The notes: generated from the letters alone by a model not told the origin. A stretch of DNA of 56,633 nt from Flagellimonas alvinocaridis (GCF_004916895.1 NZ_SNTZ01000016.1:1-56633); one strand, 5' to 3'; shown: positions 1 through 7,314, counted from the first letter of the stretch. Program-made: numbers and translations.

Positions 1-145
1 TAACAAAAAAAGCACTTAGACTTTTTACAGATAGATCTAATCTAAAGGTGGTCCACTTTGGCCCGGCGCGGGTGGGTCACTTTCGTCCGGCCAGCTATGG
101 TCACTTTAACCCGGCGAGGGTGGTATACTATGTCCGGCGTTTCCA
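1..145. mobile_element. End of an IS21-family insertion sequence (partial)
   Basis: Four related 21-bp units begin at 48, 72, 96 and 120, exactly 24 bp apart. Each has the form GTGGTCACTTT followed by a few variable bases and CCGGCG. Multiple terminal repeats of this kind are characteristic of IS21-family ends, and the last unit runs to a terminal CA at 145, as IS21 ends do. The transposase genes (istA, istB) would lie left of the window; the TAA at 1-3 could be the end of istB, but that is a guess. The downstream reading frame continues open across the junction, suggesting the IS interrupted a gene. Confidence 0.7.
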
Positions 146-196
146 CCTATTGCCTCCACTGATCCTTGGATATTAGCATCAATTTTGGCATTGTCA

Positions 197-1054
197 ATGG
201 AAATAGAAAAGCCGTCTAACCATTACAACAAAGGGTTGAAGTTCATAAACGATAAAGGATTTAACCCATACGATATTTCTGAATTAAGCTCTTCCATGGC
301 AACAATGGACTTATATAATGGTAAATTTAAAAGTTCAAGAAAATTATTCGCTCAATCATTAAAAAGGCCTAACGACAATTCTTTGGCTCAGGTGTTTTGG
401 AATAATTCAATTTCCAATTCTAAAAAGTCGGAGGTTATTGAAAATGAGCATTATGCTTTTGAGGCTCGGACTGTTCAAGAATATAAGTTGGAACACATTG
501 AGGAGTCTTTACAGCAAAATATAGAATGGATAAATGATGAACCTTTTTCGACAAGGCCATTTATACTAGCATCCTATAATTCCTTAACGTTTTTAGAAGA
601 TTTTGAAAGAGCTGAAAACATTGCGTTACTAGGTCTGAAAAGTAATCCTGCTGACAAGTTTTTAAAAAACAATCTGGCTTACTCTCTAATTATGCAGGAT
701 AAAATTAATGAGGCAAGTAATATTTTAGACAGCATACAAGTATCAGACTCTACATTTTCTTCCGTGGCAACTAGAGGGTTATTAGAGTTTAGAAAGGGAA
801 ATTATGAAAACGGCAGGCGATTATATAAGTCAGTGATTGAAGAAGCGGGAAAGCGTAAATTGGGATATGTGGAAGCCCTAGCTTATGCTAATTATGTTAG
901 AGAGGAAATCTTGGCAAAATCTGATGATATAGTTAATCTAATGTCAGAATTAAAAAGGAAGTGTAACAAGCGTGATGAACTCGATATAAAGTTCATTTAT
1001 CAAAAATCTATGGAATTGTTTGAGCAATCAAATAAATTAAATTCAATTAAATAG
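197..1054 (+). CDS. TPR-containing protein, probably 5'-truncated by the IS
   Basis: This 285-residue protein contains degenerate helical repeats of the tetratricopeptide type in its middle and C-terminal half, for example around FERAENIALLGLKSNP and the following NNLAYSLIMQDKINEAS. There is no signal peptide and no catalytic motif. The first ATG is at 197, but the same frame stays open upstream through 146 into the IS21 end, so the natural start was probably lost by the insertion. The unknown gene at 1059 follows after 4 bp, so the two are likely cotranscribed. Paired small genes of this sort often lie behind secreted-toxin loci in Bacteroidota, but nothing in the sequence proves that role. 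Confidence 0.6.
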   Translation: MEIEKPSNHYNKGLKFINDKGFNPYDISELSSSMATMDLYNGKFKSSRKLFAQSLKRPNDNSLAQVFWNNSISNSKKSEVIENEHYAFEARTVQEYKLEHIEESLQQNIEWINDEPFSTRPFILASYNSLTFLEDFERAENIALLGLKSNPADKFLKNNLAYSLIMQDKINEASNILDSIQVSDSTFSSVATRGLLEFRKGNYENGRRLYKSVIEEAGKRKLGYVEALAYANYVREEILAKSDDIVNLMSELKRKCNKRDELDIKFIYQKSMELFEQSNKLNSIK

Positions 1055-1058
1055 TTTC

Positions 1059-1631
1059 ATGATAAGTATGGAAAGTGTTTTGCAAGATTGTCAAATGTAT
1101 ATTGACTTTCTCCAAAAATGTGACAGAGGCTATTTTCTAACTCGAGGGGTTCTTGATAAGAATGTTGAAATTGTAAGGAAAGAATATTCTGTTGCACAAA
1201 GGAAACCAAAGACTATTGGTCAAGAGCTCCATGACTCGTTGAATATGCATTTTAATGAAATTTTTGGGTGGCCTGTACGTAATGGTTTGTTCTGTTATGG
1301 AATAAGAATAGATCTGGAAAAAGAAATAAAAGATTTAGGATATGGAAAAACCCATTTGCTATTCCCTTGTGGAGAATTCAGGTATATCTATGACCCAGAT
1401 ATATTTGATCTCGCTTCATTCCATTTCAAGTTCAAGAAGAATCATGAAGATGGCCCAAATTTTCAAAACTTCATTGAAAAAATCAATTACTTAGATTCTG
1501 GTCTTTCAGATTACATATCAAAAGTACATTATGAATGTAGGAGTGTCGAAGTTATGTTAAATTGTACATCATATTATTTATTGGATTTAAAATATTCGAA
1601 GGATCTAATTCCAATAATTTGGGGAGCATAG
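1059..1631 (+). CDS. Hypothetical protein, 190 aa
   Basis: The start is the ATG at 1059, four bases after the TPR gene stop. The protein is soluble, rich in aromatic residues, and has no signal peptide or transmembrane segment. I recognise no family. Position and size would fit an immunity-type protein next to a polymorphic toxin remnant, but this is inference from context only. The AT-rich codon use matches the preceding gene and differs mildly from the host genes beyond 12 kb, consistent with accessory DNA. Confidence 0.6.
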   Translation: MISMESVLQDCQMYIDFLQKCDRGYFLTRGVLDKNVEIVRKEYSVAQRKPKTIGQELHDSLNMHFNEIFGWPVRNGLFCYGIRIDLEKEIKDLGYGKTHLLFPCGEFRYIYDPDIFDLASFHFKFKKNHEDGPNFQNFIEKINYLDSGLSDYISKVHYECRSVEVMLNCTSYYLLDLKYSKDLIPIIWGA

Positions 1632-1649
1632 TAATTATTTATCAAACAA

Positions 1650-2330
1650 ACTTAATTTAAAATTCCGGCTCAAGACAAGGTAAGAAGAAAATGCGGGCCG
1701 GCGGTGGAGTGAATTTGTGATTTGGCACAATGAGCCATTGCCCTGGGCTTTGTGTGTGGGCGTTTACGCCCAAATAGCGAAGCTATAAGACACAAAGAGC
1801 GCGTGGAAGCATATTTTCTTCTTGATTTTTTGTTTCTTTTTTATCAAGAAAAAAGAAAGGGAAACCTCAATTAGACTTCAAGTAGCATGTGTATGGAAAT
1901 TTGCAGCGCAAATTTTATACTTATGCGGGTTCTGGGCAGGATTTTCAACAACTTTTCTTCTCTAATTATCAAACTAAGAACATAGTTCAATTGGGGCGGA
2001 AAATTTTTTGCTTTTGGCCGGGGCAAGCGTGGGCAAATTGTGTGGAAAAGAAAATGCCTCGAGCATTTTGCTTTTGTAAAACAATCGAGCGTTTGCGCGC
2101 GGCAATTAAATATAACGACAAATTATGGTACAAATGTGCTTGCACATTCACGAACTCCCGTAAAGTAAAATTGACGTGAGTAAATGCAAAGATGCGCCGT
2201 AGCCGACCGCTAGTGAATGTTTCATGACCCCGTTGCAAATTTCAATAAAGAACGCTCACATGAGGGATATTTTACATAATGGAAAATTATAGCTTACGGA
2301 TGGCGAAACCCTTAAAATACAACATGACGA
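1650..2330. repeat. Non-coding hairpin-rich region
   Basis: About 680 bp without a credible gene; the open frames here overlap on both strands and have poor composition. It holds several perfect inverted repeats: GGGCGTTTACGCCC near 1757; TTTCTTTTTT at 1833-1842 pairing with 1849-1858, a possible terminator for the upstream gene pair; AAATTTGC-AGC-GCAAATTT near 1900; AAAATGC-CTCGA-GCATTTT near 2053; and AATGTGC-TT-GCACATT at 2133-2148. An inverted dif-like half-site lies at 2111-2131. This could be the remains of a mobile element or a repetitive extragenic unit; I do not recognise the family. Confidence 0.5.
2111..2140 (-). other. Inverted dif-like half-site
   Basis: Read on the minus strand, this stretch contains ACATTTGTACCATAATTT followed by GTC and then GTTATATTTAAT. 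It matches the left att site at 2331-2350 (ACATTTGTACTATAATTT followed by ATG) at 18 of 21 positions, in inverted orientation about 200 bp away. The right half resembles a XerD arm only loosely. It may be a relic of an earlier Xer-dependent integration or a chance similarity. Confidence 0.35.
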
Positions 2331-2333
2331 CAT

Positions 2334-2350
2334 TTGTACTATAATTTATG
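2334..2350 (+). repeat. attL: left copy of the 17-bp Xer core repeat
   Basis: The sequence TTGTACTATAATTTATG matches 11860-11876 exactly. Here it is followed by CTTGGATAAGT instead of a canonical XerD arm. That is the expected hybrid if a phage attP with a divergent XerD arm recombined into dif: chromosomal XerC arm, shared 6-bp centre, phage arm. Confidence 0.65.
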
Positions 2351-2516
2351 CTTGGATAAGTACAATGACAGATAAGAGGTTACTAATATAGTATTTTCAA
2401 CCCAAAATTTTGTTGCCGAAAATAAAATTTTCGATGTAAAACATCATTTTACCACATCATTTAGTTTTCTAGTTAATGTAGCTATGCACATACAATATTA
2501 GCATGATGAAAAACTT

Positions 2517-2538
2517 TATTTTAGCATTTGCTAAAATA
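2517..2538. promoter_or_regulatory. ArsR-type operator
   Basis: A perfect inverted repeat, TATTTTAGCA-TT-TGCTAAAATA, with 10-bp arms and a 2-bp spacer, the layout typical of ArsR/SmtB operators. Its centre covers the -33 element of the promoter reading into the ArsR-type gene at 2563, so binding would block transcription directly and give autoregulation. Confidence 0.65.
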
Positions 2539-2557
2539 ATAAAATATGTTACTTTTG
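2527..2557 (+). promoter_or_regulatory. Bacteroidota-type promoter of the mercury cassette
   Basis: TTTG at 2527-2530 and TACTTTTG at 2550-2557 are separated by 19 bases, a perfect match to the Bacteroidota -33/-7 consensus (TTTG, TAnnTTTG). Transcription would begin within a few bases of the ATG at 2563, so the message would be nearly leaderless. This argues for the start at 2563 rather than an upstream ATG at 2503. Confidence 0.65.
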
Positions 2558-2562
2558 TATAT

Positions 2563-2937
2563 ATGAAAAATAATTCTTGCATAAGGCAACAGGCGGACAT
2601 TAATCAAATAAACCGCTGTAAAGAACGGGTCATCGAACTTAATGAATCCTTTGAGTTTTTGTCCAATGGCATTGAACTAGCAGGCAACAACGTAAGGTTG
2701 AAAATTCTTTTCCTACTTTATGAAGAGAAACAACTTTGTGTTTGCGACTTGAGCGATATTTTAGGAATGACTATTTCATCGGTTTCGCAGCACTTACGTA
2801 AACTCAAAGACCGAAAGCTTATACGGACAGAAAGACAAGCGCAAACTATATTCTATTCTTTGACAGGGGAATATGAGAATCTTTTCAAGCCGTTTTTCGA
2901 GATACTTGAAGAAAACAAAATTTTTGAAATGATATGA
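2563..2937 (+). CDS. ArsR-family metal-responsive repressor
   Basis: A 124-residue winged-helix repressor. The motif LCVCDLSDIL carries the CVC cysteines typical of the metal or metalloid site in ArsR-type sensors, followed by the recognition helix around ISSVSQHLRKL. It likely senses Hg(II) or a related thiophilic metal and releases the operator at 2517-2538. The start at 2563 is chosen because the promoter overlaps the longer open frame. It overlaps the merTP start by 4 bases (ATGA), so it is translationally coupled. In Bacteroidota, ArsR-type proteins often replace MerR in mercury operons. No merA follows. Confidence 0.85.
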   Translation: MKNNSCIRQQADINQINRCKERVIELNESFEFLSNGIELAGNNVRLKILFLLYEEKQLCVCDLSDILGMTISSVSQHLRKLKDRKLIRTERQAQTIFYSLTGEYENLFKPFFEILEENKIFEMI

Positions 2938-3533
2938 AAAAGGATGGTAATCTAATCGGAGCTGGAATTATAACTGCGTTTACGGCATCAATATGTTGTA
3001 TCACGCCAGTATTGGCACTAATGGCAGGGACTAGCGGAATTGCTTCAACATTTTCTTGGCTTGAACCAGCTAGGCCATATTTTATTGGCATAACCATTTT
3101 GGTACTTGGTTTTGCATGGTATCGAAAATTGAGACAACCAAAAGGAATTGATTGTAACTGTGAGCTTCCGCAAAAAACAAAATTTACGCAAACAAAAACT
3201 TTTTTGGGTATAATAACGGCTTTTACAATCCTGATGATGGCCTTTCCTAACTATGCACATATTTTCTATCCCCGAACACAGAAACAAGTAATCATCGTAG
3301 ACCAATCTAATATCCATACCATGGAATTTACCATTAGTGGCATGACTTGTACTGGATGTGAAGCACATGTAGATCATGAAGTGAACAAGCTTCCGGGCAT
3401 ACTCAGTACAACCACTTCATACGAGAATAAAAACTCAATAGTTGAGTTTGACACTTCAAAAATCACAGTTGAAGATATTGAAGCATCAATCAATAGCACA
3501 GGATATACAGTTACAGGAAAAAATGAAAAATGA
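2934..3533 (+). CDS. merTP: Mercuric transport fusion protein MerTP
   Basis: A 199-residue inner-membrane protein fusing MerT and MerP functions. The N-terminal membrane region has the vicinal cysteine pair SICCITP that accepts Hg(II) in MerT, a loop with a CNC pair, and a third span around FLGIITAFTILMMAF. The C-terminal 70 residues form a heavy-metal-associated domain with GMTCTGC (CxxC), equivalent to MerP. The family moves Hg(II) into the cytoplasm for reduction by MerA. No merA is in the window, so uptake here would not be coupled to detoxification unless the reductase lies elsewhere. The gene overlaps both neighbours, confirming an operon. Confidence 0.9.
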   Translation: MKKDGNLIGAGIITAFTASICCITPVLALMAGTSGIASTFSWLEPARPYFIGITILVLGFAWYRKLRQPKGIDCNCELPQKTKFTQTKTFLGIITAFTILMMAFPNYAHIFYPRTQKQVIIVDQSNIHTMEFTISGMTCTGCEAHVDHEVNKLPGILSTTTSYENKNSIVEFDTSKITVEDIEASINSTGYTVTGKNEK

Positions 3534-3744
3534 TATGGAAGTGATATTGCAATCTACAATCACATGTACAAATTGTGGCCACCAAAAAGAAGAAACAATG
3601 CCAACTGATGCATGTCAGTATTTTTATGAATGTGAAAACTGTAATACTATATTAAAACCCCAACAAGGTGATTGCTGTGTCTATTGTAGCTATGGAACCC
3701 ATAAGTGTCCACCAGTTCAACAAGAAAAGAATTGTTGCCAATAA
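3523..3744 (+). CDS. GDCCVxC domain protein
   Basis: A small 73-residue cysteine-rich protein. It carries CTNCGH, CENCN and the signature GDCCVYCSYG, and ends in a KNCC tail, giving many potential thiol ligands. GDCCVxC proteins are commonly encoded after merTP in Bacteroidota and probably handle metal or form a small zinc ribbon; the biochemical role is not established. The ATG at 3523 overlaps the merTP stop by 11 bases; ATG 3535 is an alternative. Confidence 0.8.
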   Translation: MKNDMEVILQSTITCTNCGHQKEETMPTDACQYFYECENCNTILKPQQGDCCVYCSYGTHKCPPVQQEKNCCQ

Positions 3745-3745
3745 A

Positions 3746-3760
3746 AGTTGAAAATCAACT
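3746..3760 (-). terminator. Possible terminator of the phage operon
   Basis: The short perfect hairpin AGTTGA-AAA-TCAACT spans the stop codon of the last phage gene. On the minus strand it is followed by TTTTAT, as in a weak intrinsic terminator. It lies in the narrow convergent gap between the mercury cassette and the phage operon. The stem is only 6 bp. Confidence 0.35.
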
Positions 3761-4339
3761 AAAACCAAACATGTATATAGTAACACTATATGCACCAGTT
3801 CCACCATCAACGGTTAAATCACCAAGTCCTATGGGTATTGAACCATTGGCACCAGTTCCACCTGAATCCAAAGAGATTTCAACCTCGCCCACATTACTTA
3901 TAGCAGTAGTGCCACCTTCAAAAACTGATAGAGGAACATCATTGTTGCCAATGGCCAAGGCGTAACCACCGACTTCAACATCTTCAGTCCATCCATTCAA
4001 GGCTGTATCATCAAGAATGACATTTACCATTACAACAGGTTGGGGCAATTCAGAAAGTAAATTCTTTAAACGTACTTCATATCCCGTAAACGAATCATAA
4101 AGAAAACCATCCACGTGATCAAACAAAATGTCATTACCAGTATTGGCAATGGCCATACCCCTATAACTTAGGTTCATCACCTCATTTGGGTTTGCAAATG
4201 CACCATAATAAACCGTCTTGCCATCATTGGCAAAACTTTGATTGTATGACTTTACAATGGGGGATATGCTATGCACACCGTTTTCACCATAAAGGCGTTT
4301 AAATGCCTTTTCAACCTCGCAACAACTAAAATCTATCAT
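3755..4339 (-). CDS. Phage protein, 194 aa, glycine/beta-rich C-terminus
   Basis: The last gene of the phage operon, overlapping the holin gene by 4 bp (ATGA). The N-terminal half is mixed; the C-terminal third is rich in Gly, Ser, Thr and Val with short beta-prone stretches (GGTGANGS, VDGGTGAYSV). That composition is common in exposed virion proteins such as spikes or fibres, but no family is recognised. It has no signal peptide or transmembrane segment. A structural or receptor-binding role is only a suggestion. Confidence 0.75.
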   Translation of the reverse strand: MIDFSCCEVEKAFKRLYGENGVHSISPIVKSYNQSFANDGKTVYYGAFANPNEVMNLSYRGMAIANTGNDILFDHVDGFLYDSFTGYEVRLKNLLSELPQPVVMVNVILDDTALNGWTEDVEVGGYALAIGNNDVPLSVFEGGTTAISNVGEVEISLDSGGTGANGSIPIGLGDLTVDGGTGAYSVTIYMFGFS

Positions 4340-4737
4340 TTGGCTACGTTTTTAATCTTTTCATAAGTTCTGTATCCACTCATACCGAGCATGGCAAGAA
4401 GTATCGAAATCAATTGGCCTAATTCAATCGAGGGTAGGGGAGCGACATCCAGTCCAACCGCATCCATAAACCAACTCAATAAATCCCTTATAATGAAATG
4501 GTAGGCGAGGGCAGTACCACAAACCCAACCAATGAAAGGGCGCCAACCACTAACAAAGATGCTTTTATTGGCAGCTTCGATTTTGTTCAATTCAATCTGA
4601 TGAAAGTTTGCCTTTTGCATTTCCCTGGCCATGGCCAACTGAAATTCTTGCAGCTTCTTTTCCTGACCTTTAAAAAGGTTCATGAATTCACGGCTTCCGA
4701 CCAATCCCGAGAATATGCCCAAAATTTTATCTATCAT
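4336..4737 (-). CDS. 3-TM holin
   Basis: A 133-residue protein matching the pattern of the 3TM holins also found in gene-transfer agents. It has an amphipathic charged N-terminal half, then WRPFIGWVCGTALAYHF, a second hydrophobic span near SWFMDAV, and a third, ISILLAMLGMSGYRTYEKIK. Holins perforate the inner membrane at the end of infection so that the peptidase can reach the wall. The M23 peptidase gene lies about 1.2 kb upstream in the same operon. A holin implies lytic release, which argues against a filamentous phage. Its start lies inside the 47-residue gene before it, and its stop overlaps the next gene. Confidence 0.85.
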   Translation of the reverse strand: MIDKILGIFSGLVGSREFMNLFKGQEKKLQEFQLAMAREMQKANFHQIELNKIEAANKSIFVSGWRPFIGWVCGTALAYHFIIRDLLSWFMDAVGLDVAPLPSIELGQLISILLAMLGMSGYRTYEKIKNVAK

Positions 4738-4870
4738 CTTTATCGAAGAATTTTTTAACGTTCAAAACAATTGCAGTTACAAGAAGAATCACGGTCAATC
4801 CCTTTTCCAAATGCACGAACAGACTACCGAGCGACACCAAGGACACCGCATTTACTTCCGCTAATCTCAT
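4727..4870 (-). CDS. Small membrane protein, 47 aa
   Basis: Too short for routine calling but well placed. The ATG at 4870 overlaps the stop of the previous gene as ATGA, and its stop lies just inside the holin gene. It encodes one hydrophobic span (LTVILLVTAIVLNV) followed by a basic and acidic tail (KKFFDKDDR). It could be a small virion membrane protein or a holin accessory; no family is recognised. Confidence 0.6.
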   Translation of the reverse strand: MRLAEVNAVSLVSLGSLFVHLEKGLTVILLVTAIVLNVKKFFDKDDR

Positions 4871-5271
4871 TGGCCCACGATTTCAAGGTAAAGTCCATTC
4901 TTTGCATGTACCGCATCAAAGGCATTCATTTCAGAACCGAAGAAAGGCACATACATTTTGAGCGTTTTATTGAACCTCTTTTTTCCATACACCTCAAACA
5001 TTTTGCGTACCTCTTCCGATGTCATTTCATATTGCATCCCTGCAAAATAGTCCTGATTAAAAAAGGGGAGTGCCAAATAAATAAACCATGTACGGGCATT
5101 TTTCACGTCCTTTTCGGTATGGTCAGATTTTGTAGCCTTAATTGTGAACAGTTCCACCAAAAGACATATGGACCAAACCACCAATGCAATTAATGAGGGG
5201 ATGAAAAGCATCCACTTAACCAATCGGAAGCCAAGGATTTTGGCCTTTGATTTTTTCTTTATCATCATCAT
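4867..5271 (-). CDS. Phage membrane protein, 134 aa
   Basis: Starts in a run of ATG codons at 5271 with a very basic N-terminus (IKKKSKAKIL), then one long hydrophobic segment (residues about 20-42, WMLFIPSLIALVVWSICLLV) and a soluble C-terminal domain of about 90 residues. It overlaps the 3' end of the preceding gene by 56 bp in another frame, a degree of overlap typical of compact phage genomes. Probably a membrane-associated virion or assembly protein; no family recognised. Confidence 0.75.
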   Translation of the reverse strand: MMMIKKKSKAKILGFRLVKWMLFIPSLIALVVWSICLLVELFTIKATKSDHTEKDVKNARTWFIYLALPFFNQDYFAGMQYEMTSEEVRKMFEVYGKKRFNKTLKMYVPFFGSEMNAFDAVHAKNGLYLEIVGQ

Positions 5272-5650
5272 CTAATGTTAAATTCAAGATTTCCGTTAAG
5301 TTCCTATCCTCGCCCGTAAAATTAAATTCGTCCAAGGTGGCGTTATAACGCTGTATTCCAAATTCAGCTTTGACCTTGTAATAATCTGCCAATTTGAGAG
5401 GGATAAGGGCATCAACTATATTGTCTTCATTGGTGAACATGGAATGTATTTCCTGATAAATGGAATTTGCAAGGGCTTGCGCTTCGTCCCTAGTCAGGTT
5501 GGAGCCAATCCCCCTAGCGGAATCCCGCACATAGGAAAGACCTTTAACCAACGTGCCCCAAACCAAGGAAACCAAAGCCAAGAGTAAGGCCAAGGCAACC
5601 AAGAGCAAAACGGGGTTGGTGGCCCAAAGATGTTTTATCTTCCCTAGCAT
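5216..5650 (-). CDS. Phage membrane protein, 144 aa
   Basis: The ATG at 5650 overlaps the preceding stop (ATGCTAG). Residues about 12-35 form a strong transmembrane helix (NPVLLLVALALLLALVSLVW). The remaining roughly 100 residues are soluble and acidic toward the end, with LTRDEAQALANSIYQEIHSMF helical in character. It probably anchors in the host or virion membrane with a soluble domain on one side. Function unknown. Confidence 0.75.
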   Translation of the reverse strand: MLGKIKHLWATNPVLLLVALALLLALVSLVWGTLVKGLSYVRDSARGIGSNLTRDEAQALANSIYQEIHSMFTNEDNIVDALIPLKLADYYKVKAEFGIQRYNATLDEFNFTGEDRNLTEILNLTLDDDDKEKIKGQNPWLPIG

Positions 5651-5931
5651 CCGCAACCGCTTTTACCTACGTTCAAAAGTAAATCCTTGTATTCTTCCAC
5701 GGTCATGGAAACGGTGTTAGAACCATTGGAAGAACCAGTACCGCCAGTATCACCGACATTCGTTCCACCTTTTCCAGTTCCACCGCCCTTTCCAATAGGA
5801 TCGGAACCCTTTTCCTTTTCACATTCACAGGGCTTTTTAGTTTTGCCCAAAAGCCATAGTATCAATACACCAACGGCAGCGACCAAACCACCTATGACAT
5901 ACATCCACTTTTTATTCTTGTTCTTTTTCAT
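5644..5931 (-). CDS. Phage membrane protein with Gly-rich linker, 95 aa
   Basis: A lysine/asparagine-rich N-terminus, one transmembrane span (MYVIGGLVAAVGVLILWLL), a CECEKEKG segment, a glycine/threonine/serine linker of about 35 residues, and a short helix ending in GCGC. An anchored flexible tether of this kind fits a minor virion or spike-anchoring protein, but this is inference. The gene begins 3 bp after the M23 peptidase gene ends. Confidence 0.75.
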   Translation of the reverse strand: MKKNKNKKWMYVIGGLVAAVGVLILWLLGKTKKPCECEKEKGSDPIGKGGGTGKGGTNVGDTGGTGSSNGSNTVSMTVEEYKDLLLNVGKSGCGC

Positions 5932-5934
5932 TGC

Positions 5935-6429
5935 TTAAAAAAATATTTCAGGGTTGACCAGTTCCCCATTGGCATATAGTTCAAAATGTACATGGTTGGT
6001 CATTCTTGAATCATACTTGCGGGCCAAATCATCCGCAACGCACATTTGTTGCTTTTCATGGAAAACAGTTCCAACAGCGGGCAAATTGGTCACATACATG
6101 ATTTTCGCCTTGTAATCACTATAACCCCCAATGCCTTGAACCTCGACAAGCCTATAACTCAAATCATCCGCATACGGATAACCCAACCTGATTACCTCGC
6201 AAGGGAATGGAGCATAAACGGGATTGCCCTTTGGGATAAAGAAATCCAATCCTTTGTGCTTCCTGTTTCCACGGGAAGCCCCAAACTCTCCACAGCCCCA
6301 AGCATCGCAGCCCCTAAGACCCTGTTTGTAGTTTATAGCTGAAAACCTCATGAACCTTGACAATAGAAGTACCAGTAACGTGATTACCGATACGATTAAA
6401 CTTTCTTTTGCTCCAATATATCGGGCCAT
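5935..6429 (-). CDS. M23 family peptidase (phage endolysin or virion lysin)
   Basis: A zinc metallopeptidase that cleaves peptidoglycan cross-bridges. One transmembrane helix sits near the start (SLIVSVITLLVLLLSRF), followed by the M23 domain with HKGLD (first His and Asp ligands) and NHVHFEL (HxH with catalytic and ligand His). The start at 6429 is preferred over 6477 because the sequence before it is better explained by a membrane peptide in another frame (6396-6503). With the downstream holin it forms a plausible lysis module. The membrane anchor would also suit a virion-associated lysin used at entry. Confidence 0.85.
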   Translation of the reverse strand: MARYIGAKESLIVSVITLLVLLLSRFMRFSAINYKQGLRGCDAWGCGEFGASRGNRKHKGLDFFIPKGNPVYAPFPCEVIRLGYPYADDLSYRLVEVQGIGGYSDYKAKIMYVTNLPAVGTVFHEKQQMCVADDLARKYDSRMTNHVHFELYANGELVNPEIFF

Positions 6430-6503
6430 ATGAACCAAATCACAAATGGAAGGGTCAAAACAGTCATTAAGACCCAAAACCCAAGATTATCCTTCTTGAA
6501 CAT
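6396..6503 (-). CDS. Small membrane protein, 35 aa
   Basis: The ATG at 6503 lies within the last codons of the 73-residue gene, and the stop falls inside the M23 gene. It encodes a strongly hydrophobic, aromatic-rich helix (FWVLMTVLTLPFVIWFIW) flanked by charged residues. The clear membrane character and the overlapping-start arrangement used throughout this operon support it as a gene. A tiny virion membrane protein is the likely role. Confidence 0.5.
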   Translation of the reverse strand: MFKKDNLGFWVLMTVLTLPFVIWFIWPDILEQKKV

Positions 6504-6708
6504 TTTTAGAACCTTCTTTTTTAGTTACCGAATCGACAAGTTTTTTCACGGTTCGTTTTGGGGTGCTGCCCTTGGTTTCTTCATTGTCCCAAATGGAATC
6601 TAATTCAGAATGCAGGGTTTTCACACATTTTGCGACAGCCTGAAAACTCAAAGCGTACTTTTCGAGCTTGCTCCCAAAGGATAAAACCTTAATTACCTTG
6701 TGCACCAT
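6487..6708 (-). CDS. Phage hypothetical protein, 73 aa
   Basis: A small, soluble, mostly helical protein with a lysine-rich C-terminal tail (PKRTVKKLVDSVTKKEG). It follows the 153-residue gene after 3 bp. No family recognised; a nucleic-acid or scaffolding role is possible from composition alone. Confidence 0.7.
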   Translation of the reverse strand: MVHKVIKVLSFGSKLEKYALSFQAVAKCVKTLHSELDSIWDNEETKGSTPKRTVKKLVDSVTKKEGSKNVQEG

Positions 6709-6711
6709 GGG

Positions 6712-7173
6712 TTAACGGCTGAATTTTCCGAAATATCCCGATACCTTTTTACCGCTAGAGGTAAGCCCGCTACCGTTTTGGGTAATCACCATACCAATGT
6801 CCGATAGGACAACGGATTTAGTGGCTTTGTTCATGCTACAAGGGATAATCCTTGTATGGCCACTATTGTGATAGGTTATTTCGGCTATCATGGTGATATA
6901 GGTCTTTCCGCTAGATGGTGCGGTGTATTCCTTTGAATCACCATACGGGGCAACCTTTGCCGTGATCAGACCCTTGCCCCTTGATTTGTTCCAAGCGTTG
7001 ATGATGGTCTGGCCCTCAAACTTGCCCTGCCTGATAATCGAATACTTTGCCCCGCTTCTTTTGGGTGCTTGACGATTACCGCCATTTCTGTTACCGTAGG
7101 CATTACCGTTACGGTAATTGGAATTCCTGTTGTAACCGTTGTTCCTATTGTAATTGTTGTTTCCGTATGACAT
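6712..7173 (-). CDS. Phage protein with Asn/Gly/Arg/Tyr-rich N-terminus, 153 aa
   Basis: The first 40 residues are low-complexity N, G, R and Y (NNYNRNNGYNRN), a composition often seen in nucleic-acid-binding or phase-separating tails. The remaining 110 residues are beta-prone (KTYITMIAEITYHNSGHTRI). A single-stranded DNA-binding or genome-condensing protein would fit a rolling-circle virus, and the position among structural genes would suit a virion-associated one, but no signature confirms this. Confidence 0.75.
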   Translation of the reverse strand: MSYGNNNYNRNNGYNRNSNYRNGNAYGNRNGGNRQAPKRSGAKYSIIRQGKFEGQTIINAWNKSRGKGLITAKVAPYGDSKEYTAPSSGKTYITMIAEITYHNSGHTRIIPCSMNKATKSVVLSDIGMVITQNGSGLTSSGKKVSGYFGKFSR

Positions 7174-7179
7174 AACTCG

Positions 7180-7302
7180 CTATTTTGAAAATTTCTTCAA
7201 ATAGATTACACTCGCAAGGACACCCAACACGGTAAGCGTGATATGTCCCACGGTAAGACCCCAAAACAGGGGCTTCATAAAAAATTCCTTCACTTTTTCC
7301 AT
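7180..7302 (-). CDS. Small membrane protein, 40 aa
   Basis: Encoded between the 35-residue and 153-residue genes. MEKVKEFFMKP is followed by one transmembrane helix (LFWGLTVGHITLTVLGVLAS) and a basic tail (KKFSK). No family is recognised. It is one of at least five single-span peptides in this operon, consistent with a virion that has a lipid membrane. Confidence 0.55.
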   Translation of the reverse strand: MEKVKEFFMKPLFWGLTVGHITLTVLGVLASVIYLKKFSK

Positions 7303-7314
7303 TTATGTTTGTTT

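Noticed and set aside
1889..2238. Overlapping ORFs on both strands (96 and 83 residues)
   Set aside because: Composition is unlike the flanking genes, the region is full of inverted repeats, and neither frame has any protein-like motif.
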